DNA of 64,000 nt from Favolaschia claudopus (taxonomy: Eukaryota; Basidiomycota; Agaricomycetes; Agaricales; Mycenaceae), in contig JAWWNJ010000182.1 of NCBI GenBank assembly GCA_037176885.1, forward strand, positions 372,001 through 436,000, given 5' to 3'. The notes under the pieces were generated by a model. The model did not search any database. It was given only the letters and a program-made list of their open reading frames with translations, and was not told the origin of the DNA. Position numbers and translations under genes: made by a program. Shown here one piece after another: positions 22,293 to 31,454 of this stretch (position 1 is the first letter of the stretch; the number at the start of each line of letters is the position of its first letter).

Positions 22293-23539
22293 TCAGGGAA
22301 CATGAGCATCGACGCCGGCAGAGGAGGACTCGGGGAAGTCGCGAAGACGAGCCGAGATCTTCTCCCCTTCGTCGAGGAGCTGCTCGCGCCGGGCCAGAGA
22401 GCTACGAAGGTTCTCGTGGATGACCGCCAGCTCCACCATGATGAAATACATCCGCTTGCGCAAGGCAAGGTGGTTGCTCATGAACTCCGTACCCATCTCA
22501 ACGACGCTAGCGGCCTCGTCGACAACGGCACCTGAAGCGGGTGCCGAAGCGTAAAATTCAGCCGTCGCTACGAAAACACTCAGCGGGAGGAATCACTGAC
22601 AGTGAACGGGAAACTCACCGTGGGTGAGGAAAGAGTCCTCGTGGAACGGGACGCTGTCGATGCGGGCGCGTTTGTTACCCTTGCCCTTCTTAGCGGGGGC
22701 CGGGCTATGCTGAAAAGAATGAAATGAATGATGAAATTGAAAAAGCAGAAATAACGGGCGACTTACAGCGCGCACACCCTTCTTGCCCGCCAGGGCTGAC
22801 TTAGCCTTGGGACCGGTAGGGGGAGCCTTGGGAGCAGGGGACATGCTCATCGTCAACGAGCATCTGGGTGAACAAACACCCGACCGGCGATGATAGAAGT
22901 ATCAATCGTCAGCTCTACACAGGCCAGCTGTTAAATGAAAGAACGAACCTCGTCAGCACCAACGGTGGTGAGAGCGGGCGACGGAGCACGAACGGTGCCT
23001 TCGTCCTCGTCCTCAGACTCGGGTTCACCCTGAGACCGCCCGCGAGTACTCTTCTAGCGGGGGATGATTGTGAGTCAATGGCGAGCACGGCAATAAAAGC
23101 TAGTGAAACCGACCCGGGTCCCCTTGGAAGAAGAAACGGTGGAGACAGGCGGGATCGCCTTCTTGGAACGGTCTTCGTGAATGGCCTTGGTGATCCGCCG
23201 CAGGCATCGTACCCAGCGGGGAAGGACACGTCCCGTTTACCATCCGGGTCGTACAAGGTGTGGTAATATTCACGCGAAGTGAAGATTGCCTCACGAAGAA
23301 CCGCGCTCTTGTCTTCCAAGATGAAAGGCATGAGCGGGGGAAGGCGCGCCTACGAATGAAAGAATAATGTTAGCGAAACGAGGCTGGTCAAAGTAGCCGG
23401 CGGCTCTTACGAGAATCTCGGCGACGTCCTTGAGCTGGTTTTTACGAGACTCAGGCGGCGAATACTTGACGAGGTTGGCGGCAACGTCCATAGCCTTGAG
23501 GAAATCGGCTTTGACGGTGTTGTAATCGTTTTGAGACAT
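22293..23539 (-). CDS. R1, antisense spliced gene of G1 copy 1, unknown function
   Basis: On the strand opposite to pol. Exons starting with MSQNDYNTVKADFLKAMD at 23539 are joined by introns with good GT-AG ends. They give about 280 aa: a helical N-terminal domain (with LVKYSPPESRKNQLKD and REYYHTLYDPDGKRDVSFPAGYDA), an acidic middle, a KAKSALAGKKG/KKGKGNKRAR basic stretch, and a long C-terminal coiled coil (LALRKRMYFIMVELAVIHENLRS-type heptads) ending at 22293. A TATA box lies 65 bp upstream. Copy 1 lacks one C in the second exon (near 23205) that copy 2 keeps. The same gene is at 52618-53869. The coiled coil and basic patch would suit a structural or nucleic-acid-associated protein, but no family is recognised. 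Confidence 0.7.
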
Positions 23540-23603
23540 TTTTGAAGGAAGCAGAGTAAAGACAGTAGACGAGGCTGGGAGTAGACCCGTCCGTCCGCTG
23601 CTT

Positions 23604-23609
23604 CTTATA
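23604..23609 (-). promoter_or_regulatory. TATA box of R1 (copy 1)
   Basis: CTCGAGTATAAGAAG on the minus strand, about 65 bp before the R1 ATG. It is preserved at 53935-53940 in copy 2. The preceding CCGCTCGA also precedes the TATA box of R5 in copy 2. Confidence 0.55.
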
Positions 23610-23802
23610 CTCGAGCGGCCGTAATATAACGCCGTAAGGATAATTTGGACGAAATTTGGACAACGGCCGAACTTGGATTACCATTTATGGTAGATGCAAC
23701 CCCGCCGTGGCGCAGAAAATTATTTCAAACGCGCCCGATCGTTCCGTGGCACGAAAATTTGCTGCCGGGGGACCTGAATTTCCTCTGATCGATCAACTGA
23801 GG

Positions 23803-23840
23803 ACAGTTGAGATTTCTGAAAGGGGGAGAGGTGGGTCACC
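23803..23840 (+). repeat. Internal copy of the polypurine-tract region
   Basis: The sequence around TTTCTGAAAGGGGGAGAGG resembles the polypurine tract directly before the LTR (TCTAGAAAGGGGGAGATG at 31437-31456), including an upstream CAACTGAGGACAGTTGAG that parallels CAACTCGGGAGAGTTGAA. It is also present in copy 2 at about 54130-54170. It could be a second plus-strand primer or the trace of an older element end. Confidence 0.5.
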
Positions 23841-23964
23841 CAGCACGTCATTTGAGGGCAGCGGGCACATCTTTACCAAGAAATAAATGTTTCCAAGGCC
23901 TCACATGGGGCGGGGAGGCGTGTGTTATCGGAACGAACTATCCGAGAGTACATGTGCCCTGTAT

Positions 23965-24533
23965 CTACACTGCCCGCATCCTAGCCGGAAGATCCAGGAA
24001 AAGATTATTTGCGAGAACGTCTAACCGCTCGCGGATAACAGCAACATACGCAGCCGGGAGATTAGCCGTTTTGGCCTCTTGCAGAAGATGGAAAACCTGG
24101 CGGGCCTCGAAGTAAAAAGACAGCCGTTGGGTTGCCTCTGCGACGCTGCGACCAACGATTACAGCATGGTATTGTTGCCAGAATGGGAACTGCGCCAGGG
24201 TCCCCTCGTGAACGACGTCCCAAGCAGCAAGCTGTTCCTTCGTAGCCGCTAGAAGCGAGCGGGGGATCAGTTGTGGCGCAACAGATAAGAAAGAAGTCGT
24301 CACTTACGATCGGGACCCTCTTTGAAACGGTGCCGGCGGGCAGCTATTTCATCGGCCAGCTCAGCGGTCTGAGTGTACGAGCAGTTGTGCTTCAGCAAGA
24401 AACAGCGGGTACACGGTGCTCCCCACTCAGTAAACTCGCAATGAGAACGGGCGTTGAGGCACGCAGAGCATACCCCGGCCAGGCTGCCGAATGATGAGGA
24501 AATACCCGAGGCAAAATGTTCAGGAACGTACAT
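23965..24533 (-). CDS. R2, antisense Zn-cluster protein of G1 copy 1
   Basis: Two exons (24533 to about 24303, then about 24245 to 23965) joined by a GTAAGT...CTAG intron give about 170 aa. Near the N-terminus is a six-cysteine cluster with spacing CX2CX6CX8CX2CX6C (24381-24470; it begins CSAC and contains WGAPCTRC). This fits the broad fungal Zn2Cys6 pattern. The C-terminal part is helical (AATKEQLAAWDVVHEG, FEARQVFHLLQEAKTAN). A TATTTAAG element lies about 100 bp upstream (24631-24638). The first ATG at 24563 is not used in my model because copy 2 has a frame-breaking G between it and 24533. DNA binding is inferred from the cluster only. Confidence 0.65.
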
Positions 24534-24877
24534 AGTACTCCCTGAGCGGGCCGACGGGGTCATTCGGAAAGAGTGGATTTTCCAGCAAAGACATGAGTAG
24601 ACGACTGAAGCAAATGGGACCTTCCGCCAGCTTAAATACCCCTCTGAGACCTGGCGGGAGACCCAAAAACATAGAGATCGACGGTGGGACTCATTGCACC
24701 CGACGCTCCCGGGAAGATCCGCAATACATGTGGAATATCCAACGAGGTGCTGAGCTCCCGCTGAGCGAAAAACACGAGGAAGCTTGGTTTCTAAGAAGCC
24801 TTCCTAATCGGGCAGCTTGAAACAGAGTTTTAAAGATGCAAGTTCGTTTGACAGTGGGAATATATTTCCTACTACGC

Positions 24878-25536
24878 TTACGGCCCGATGAACATAACGG
24901 GCGGGAGCCTTGCGCCGGACTGGAGAACTACAGCGTCTAACCTATCCCGGAGGAGATCTACAATTTCCTTTCGCATGCCCGCCCCCTTCGCGTCAAACCA
25001 CAGCCGATACAAGAAGCGTAGCTGGCCAAACCCAAGGGTGCCGAGCATGGACCTGGCGGCGAGGATGGTGCAAGTACGCACATCAATGTACAACTTCTCG
25101 TCGAATCGGCGGCGGCGGCCCTGGCGTACCAGTCAAACTGAGCGATCCGCCCGGCGGAGGGAGCTAAAATCCAGTAAGCCTCCGCCGAGAGGTAGAAAGA
25201 GAGAAAGCAGACTTGCCTGGCTGAGAGGCTAGAAGAGTATCGCGACGACGGGCTGTTCTCGGCCTGCCAGACGGACTTCTTAGTGTAGCAGCACAAGGCG
25301 GCGCGACCTATGAACATGCAGCTGAGGCAGGCTTCACCCCACTGAATCCAGATGCAATGGCGGTAGTTCTTGAAGGCAGCACTGGCATTCGTACTCCGGC
25401 TAAGAAGGGGCACCCGTCAGCGGGAGAGCACCGAGAAAGAACGAAAGACCCACAAACTGAGCTTGAAGTACGAGCTGGTACTCTGAGGGACCGGTAAAGC
25501 TCCTAAAGCGTTCTGAGTAAAAAGTCGCTGCCAAAG
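24878..25536 (-). CDS. R3, antisense Zn-cluster protein of G1 copy 1 (start and frame damaged)
   Basis: Homologue of the better preserved copy at 55211-55888. It has a short first exon, an intron ending near 25400, then a six-Cys cluster CX2CX6CX8CX2CX8C (25291-25387, containing WGEACLSC), another intron, and a helical C-terminal domain ending FIGP. Copy 1 has an extra A that destroys the start codon present in copy 2 (near 25536) and indels near 25388 and 25105. Unknown function; the cluster suggests metal-dependent nucleic-acid or protein binding. Confidence 0.55.
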
Positions 25537-25723
25537 AAAAGGCGGGCAATCGCTCGAAGGACTCACTGGGCACCAGCCGCTATAAGTAAAATCTATAGCC
25601 GACGGGTGAGTACCACCGGCTGCCGGACCAAAAGCTCAGGTGGAATCAGACATCACGATAACGGCTTGCAGCCGGGCAAAGAGATTTATTTGACCCTAAC
25701 GGGGAAAAAGCTACTAGCCTGGA

Positions 25724-26466
25724 TTATCGCTCGAAGGTCTGGCGGCGCGTGCCTTGGGTCAAGGGCACGAAGGTCGGAACATGAGCGTCCCGCCGCCTGA
25801 CATCATGAAGAGAGATAGCTGCGTCGACGTCGCATTGGGCATGGATCGAACGGTCCTGAGCGCGCCACACTCGCGTAAAAACTCGAGACAGGATGTTGTA
25901 GAAATACAGCCGCCGGCTGGAGTGAGCGGCAATGAGACAGGTCGTGAGCAATGTCCCAGTCCCGAAGGTCGCCAGCAAATTCCTCCCGCCGACGTAAAAA
26001 GTCAGCGGGCTCACCGTCCACCGAGCCTATAAACATATCGGGGCTTAAGCCGCCGAGGCGCAGGTGGTACCAGAGTTCGAGGAATGCAAGGTCGTATAAG
26101 TGCCGCCTAAATAGCATAAGAAAGATGAGAATTTGAAGGGCGGCTAGACTTACCGCTACGATAGACGAAAAGTGCCGGAAAAGTCGAAGATGGATAGGTA
26201 AACTTGAACCAATCCACCCCGGTGAACAGACACTTGGGGACCTTTGCCTCCCGGCACCGAGTGCACTTCGAGCCCCAGTGAAGAAATTCACAATCTTCGC
26301 CGGCGTCACTACAAGGCGTGCAGACGAGATTCGGCTAAGCGGCTGGTTGGACTTGGCGCAGAAATGTGTTGAGGACAGCCTACCACAGTATAGATCTTGC
26401 GCACGAAGTCGTGGACTGACCACTGGGAAGGAATGGTAGTCGATTAAGACTTCACACTATGGGCTG
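25724..26466 (-). pseudogene. R4, antisense Zn-cluster gene of G1 copy 1 (interrupted)
   Basis: Contains the third member of the cysteine-cluster family (26230-26322; begins CTPC, contains WGSKCTRC; spacing CX2CX6CX8CX2CX7C). It is followed by WFKFTYPSSTFP, an intron, and a helical domain (LAFLELWYHLRLGG, EFAGDLRDWD). Relative to copy 2 the N-terminal exon carries a stop just after the initiator. The C-terminal exons need at least one frame change near 25930. The copy-2 version is 56027-56815. Confidence 0.5.
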
Positions 26467-27268
26467 AGGCATGGCAATTGAAAGAAAAGATGGTTTGATT
26501 GGCTATCTACCCCTATCGAATACAAGTACGGTAGCGGGTAACTCGATCCGCCGGCCGGTTCTACTCTACGTTAGCACTCTTACGAGGCTAGCGGGAGAAA
26601 TGAGGAACTAGTCACCCGGTGGAGTCCGAGGACAGCCGCTGACGGCTAGAAGAGAAGCCGCGGGCACTCCCCGCTATCTGATGATCCCGCTGATAAGCAC
26701 CGTTGCCGCTCGGCATGTTGAAAAACTCGAAAGTTCGAGTGTTCAGCTCGCTCTCCAAGTCGTACTCAGCCGACGGGCGCAGCACTTGGCTGGAATCTTT
26801 TGCTTCAGACTCTTACAAAATCACTTAGAGGCTCTAGCCGGGGACTCTGACTTCGGAACTCGAAAAGAACTTAAGGATTTTCACACAAAGAAAGAGTGCA
26901 TCGTAAAAACTTTTATTTTTACATTTCGTCGGCTTCTTTGGCCGGTACACGATGCTACTCTACGCGGGGTACTTGATTTGAATCTAAATTATTTTATTTT
27001 TGTGAGTACTGGCGGGTAGATTTCTACCAGGCCAGACTCTTCGCAAGAAGCGGGGTTATGGGACCCGTGCCCGTAGCTTTTGATGATTTTTGGGGGCCGC
27101 TCGGCCCCCGCGATTATGAATACAGAAAAATTTCTAGAAAGAATTCAGCGTGAAGTCAAAGGCAGCGGGGAGGTCGGGCGAATCGCTTACTTGCCGCCCG
27201 CCCACCCACGAGGAAAAGCTGTAAAGATGGTCAGCGGGGAGATAAGACTCCAGAAAGGGGGAGCGTGC
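26467..27268. other. Spacer between R4 and R5; start of the diverged block
   Basis: No gene. Identity with copy 2 (56816-57540) falls progressively across this stretch, from near-identical at 26500 to patchy by 27000. It contains a perfect short hairpin, GGGGGCCG-CT-CGGCCCCC, at about 27092-27109, with an A/T-rich run before it. The hairpin is retained in altered form near 57445-57462. Confidence 0.55.
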
Positions 27269-30200
27269 TTACCCGCTCAGCTCTCGGACCGCGTCGTCGC
27301 CCGAAGGACCAGGATGATCGGGAAGGTGCCCTTCGGCATCTTCCTCGCCCACTGCGTCAACTTCTGGCCCAACGTCCTCCTCGCCGCTGGCTGCGAAATC
27401 GGCAGTCCCGGGGATTTCGACTTCCTCGAGATCGCTGTCGTCTTCCTCGTCGGCTTCCCCCTGGACGCTTCCGCGTACCTCGGCCTCGCTGTCCTCCTCG
27501 CCGCTGGACCCGTCCTGCGCAAACGACTGAGCTAGGAAGTCGTCGAAAGCGGGTGCACCCACCTCGCCCGGACTCGTCGTTCTCTTCTTCGCTCGAAGAA
27601 GGAACGGGCGGCTCGACTGCCCGCTGTTTGCCCTTTGGGCGTTTTTCAGGAGTTGGCGGGCGAGAAATATCCATGGCTAGCGGGAGAAGTTGACTTTAGC
27701 AATGAATTAGAAAGAAGAGATAAGAAGTAACGTACGGTCGTCCGGGGCCTCACCCATGTCTTCCTCTTGGGAAGTCGGGTCGGGTTGAACTCGTCGTCGG
27801 CGTCGTCGTGGACCACGGAAGAAGACTTCACCTTGCCGCTGGACTTGCCCCTTGCGCTTCGGCTCTGGTGGCGGCGGGTCGGGGATCTCGAAGAACGTAC
27901 CCTTACGGTACAACATCTTGAAAAAGCCGGGCACGCTCTTGTGCTCCCAGCTGTAAGGCAAGACATTGCCGTCTTCGTCGTCTGGGTCGAGATTAATCGG
28001 ACCCTTACCGTCGAGGAGGAGGCGCTGTCGGACTTTCGAGCCGTCGGGGATCTCTTCAGCGGCGTCCTCTCCCTTCAAGTCGTGGAAGAGGTCCACGCAG
28101 TCCTCCGGCTATGGAAATAAGAGGGTCAGCGGCCCAGAAGAATAATGTAAAGAAAGAATGGGACTTACTTGCACTTCGACCCACTGTGTCGGAATCGAGA
28201 GTTCAGGCTCAGCCGGGATGAGGTAGAAGGCGAGCGGGACATTTTGGTCCTGGCGGTCCTTGGCTTCGTAAAAGGCATAGGCGTCCTCGAAGCCGGGGAT
28301 AGGGACTTCGTCGAGGACCTCGCCAGGGTAATATTGCCAGCGGCGGTTCGACTTGATAGTCGACGAAGCGGTCAACCCCTGGGGTCATGGCGATGCGCAA
28401 GACCTGGTCCATGTTCTTCTCCTGCTCCTCGGTGGTCTCGCCGGCGAAGCGTTTGATGAAATCCTCCCGCTGGATCTCCCGGCGGGTGACCAAGACAGAG
28501 AGAAGCATCTTGAAGGACTTCTGGTTCAAATTCCAGCGCGCCTTCTCGAAAGCGTCTTGGATGGCGAAACAGGTGTCCGCGGCGGTGTTGACATCGGCGT
28601 TCAAGTCGAACCACTCTGTTGAAATGGTCAGCGGGCCTAAACGGGAAAGTAGTGGTTGACTTACCGGGTCGGGTCATCGAGACCCATTGCTTCAGCCCGG
28701 AGCCCATGGAGCTGATCTTTTCGCCGTCGAGAAGGAAAGTACAGTCCTTTGTGGACTTTGCGGGCTGGCGCAGGCCGTGCACTCGCCGGGGACGCCGGTG
28801 GATTCGCACTTGCTGCCGCAGGCGATGCACCGCAGGCAGCGGGGACCGTTCTAGATAGAAAAAGATTGAGGAGAGAAATAACCAGGGAAGAAAAAAGCTG
28901 TCTTACATGGGCGACGTTCAGCTCGAGATTGCCAATGAGGTGATTAGCGACCAAAGCGAACTGCTCCTTCTCGGGGTCGTACGGGAGGTCCTGGCGGCGA
29001 GCGGGCTTGCGGGTAATTAGTGAACAGCTTGTTCACGACGTCTTTGTTCGGCGGCCTGAACTCCCCCTCGGGGCGAGGCTTGCTCTTCTTCTTGATCGGC
29101 TCCATCGACCTGATGGGCTGCTCGGGAAGCTAAAAGAGGGAACGCGAGGAAGTTAGCCAGGAAATTCCCCGTCAGTAGAAAGAGGAACTCGCCGGCTTGG
29201 CCGGTTTGATACCGACGCCCTCCAGGGCAGCGAGTTGAGCGGCACGGGTGCCCAGCCCTTTGAGAGAGGGCACTGTGTCGACGGTGGCGGGCTTAGCCTT
29301 CTTGCTCTTTCGAGTGGCGGGCGGCTTGGTCTCTATCACTAAGGGAAGATTTTCAGCGCAGAAAGCAGGCGGCGTTGGACTGACTTACGAATTTCGAAGT
29401 CGGGAGCGGGGACGCGCTCATCGCTGGAGCTTGGGACGCTGATGACAGACTACGAGAAGTTTATTGTTAATTCTATGTCGGCCTTACATTGGGGACAGCA
29501 GCGGGCGACAACTACCTGACTACGAGACGGGGCCTTGCCCGCTTTGTCCTTGGCCGCCTTGTCCTCTTTCGCCTTTTTGGATGGGGACGACTCGGCGCCG
29601 GTTGAGACCTTGCGTTTGATGCCGCTGCCGCTGGCGACTGGGGTTTCGGCGGGGACCTTGATGGTCTTCTTGATCACTTTGACCCGCTCGGGCTTGGGAT
29701 CGTCGGTGGTAGATGTGGTCTGGACACGAACGATCAGCCGGCAAGAATCAAGATAAACTAGAAGAACCTCACCGTCTTCGTGAAATTCGGGAGTTTCTTT
29801 GGCTTGGGCCGGGGCGTGTCCTCCCCCTACATGAAAGAATTGGAAAGAGAAGCGATTGGCGGTTGCCCCGACTTACCTTGGTGGCGGCTTTTTCCGTTGA
29901 CTTTTCCAGTCTCAGCAGCCGCGGCGGCGGCTTTGCCGCTGACTTTACCAGACTCACTGGCGGCGGGTGCGGCCTTGCCGCTAACTTTGCCAGACGAAGA
30001 CGCAGCCTAAAAAGGAGAGCCTAGTCAGAGTCGCCCGGTAAAAAAAAAAAAAATTAACAAAACTCACCAAGGCGGCTTTGGTCCTCTGGGGAACGAAGAG
30101 CTGGGTCGTCGGCGGCGGCGGTATGGGAAAAGCCTCCATAGTTTTGGTCGGGGGCCGGGGGGAAGAATAGCTGGTTGAACGATCAGCGGCAGCGGAGCCA

Positions 30201-30765
30201 AGAAAGTTACTGGTGGGGTGGCGCACCTTCTTTTGCTTGAGCTCGGTCTTGCGGTAGCGAAGGGCCTGAATATCGGGCAGGTGCTCCTCCGGGTCGTACG
30301 TCTGTATGGCTTTTTGAAGGTGGACGCTTATGGCAAGGGCCATCGGGGGCGGCTCGAGGCCTTTCTGGGCAACCCCCAAGATCGCCCGGTGCTCCCTCTA
30401 GAAAGAAGTTAACAAACTGAAAGAATAAACAGCCGATGAAAACTCACCAGCGGCTCCTGGATGGAGCGGAGCATCTTGCCGATTCCAGATTGGGAGTAGT
30501 TCGCGAGCTTCGACGGGACGAGAAGCTCCTGCAGAGTCTTCCACTCCTCCGGCCTGTTGCGCCATAACGGCGAACCAGTCTACACTAGAAGACTCCAGCG
30601 GCGGCGGAGGAAGTTTGGTCGACTTTGAAGACGATGCGGCGGGCGGCCTGCCCAGGGCCAGACAACTGTTTGCGAGGGACCGGCGGTGGAGAAGAAGCTG
30701 CCGGGGCGACGAGAAGAGCGAGAATTAGGGCGAGAGGCAGAACTGCCGCTTGGTTTGGAGGCCAT
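27269..30765 (-). CDS. R5, long multi-exon antisense gene of G1 copy 1
   Basis: A chain of about 13 minus-strand exons starting MASKPSGSSASRPNS at 30765, probably about 1000 aa, possibly two genes. In order: a helical N-terminal part (EEWKTLQELLVPSKLANYSQ, LAISVHLQKAIQTYDPEEH); Lys/Pro/Ser/Ala-rich linkers with a repeated SGKVSGKAA unit (29890-30000); a Cys-rich cluster (28741-28838; it begins CLRCIACGSKC); a helical domain (LNQKSFKMLLSVLVTRREIQ); a domain ending FYLIPAEPELSIPTQWVEVQ; and an acidic C-terminus. Single-base breaks occur (for example near 30590, 29030 and 28340). A TATA box lies upstream at 30936-30942. Its counterpart at 57541-60634 shares architecture and scattered residues but little nucleotide identity. 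Function unknown. Confidence 0.55.
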
Positions 30766-30935
30766 CCCGTGGGTGTAGCGTCACGAAATGAGCGAAGTGA
30801 GAAGAGCTCCCCGGTGCAAAGCGCCAGAAATCCGGTCGGCGGGCGAAAGACAGAAAGATTAAACGAAGGGGAAAGAGGGCAAGGGGGTACCCAATCGGGG
30901 AATCGGTGGGGAATCCACCCAGAAACCTCTCGACT

Positions 30936-30942
30936 CTTTATA
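30936..30942 (-). promoter_or_regulatory. TATA box of R5 (copy 1)
   Basis: GGGTATAAAGAGTCG on the minus strand about 170 bp before the R5 start. The equivalent in copy 2 is GTATAAAAGAGC at 60814-60821. It is kept although the surrounding sequence has diverged. Confidence 0.55.
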
Positions 30943-31437
30943 CCCTGAGGAGTCGGAGTTTGAATGTTTGATGGGATTCTCGAGAGATTTTCAGAGAAAA
31001 ACATTTGAATGAAGAAGCGGGGGGTCCCCGAGGCTTCTTTGATCCAAAACATTCCAAACTGCGGATGAATAGGGCGGCTTTAGAGAGCGCAGGGTTAAAG
31101 TTTGATTCAAGCGCTTCTCTAATTTGATGTACTTCCGAAAAAGGCAGGAATGACGCCTCATAATGAAAGTGACGGCATCGCCGGCCGCGGCGAGAAGTTG
31201 AGTCCAGAAACTGTCAACGGAGGTAGAGTGGGATCTAAAATTAGGTCGCCTCGAGTCCTTCGTTAAGGTTTGCTCTCATGGAATACCAAAGGGGACGAGC
31301 GGGAACCGGGCCTCACTGGCGGCCCGTTCGTTATCTAAATTATTCCAAGACGAATTCGTCTTGAAGTCCCCTTCCCCGGGAAGATGGATCAGTTCTCTAG
31401 CGGGGCGATCACAAGTCGTCAACTCGGGAGAGTTGAA
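30943..31437. other. Spacer between R5 promoter and the LTR
   Basis: No gene. Contains scattered GCGGG/CCCGC motifs. It ends in the CAACTCGGGAGAGTTGAAATCTAG block that precedes the polypurine tract. Diverged from copy 2 (60822-61324), but the last 40 bp are nearly the same in both. Confidence 0.5.
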
Positions 31438-31440
31438 ATC

Positions 31441-31454
31441 TAGAAAGGGGGAGA
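31441..31454 (+). other. Polypurine tract of G1 copy 1
   Basis: TAGAAAGGGGGAGA immediately before the LTR start TGATAGGG. The same at 61328-61341. Primes plus-strand DNA synthesis in LTR retrotransposons. Confidence 0.75.

Noticed and set aside
30042..30054. Run of 13 A suggesting a poly(A) tail of a retroposed copy
   Set aside because: It sits inside an R5 intron with no target duplication or retroposed sequence next to it.
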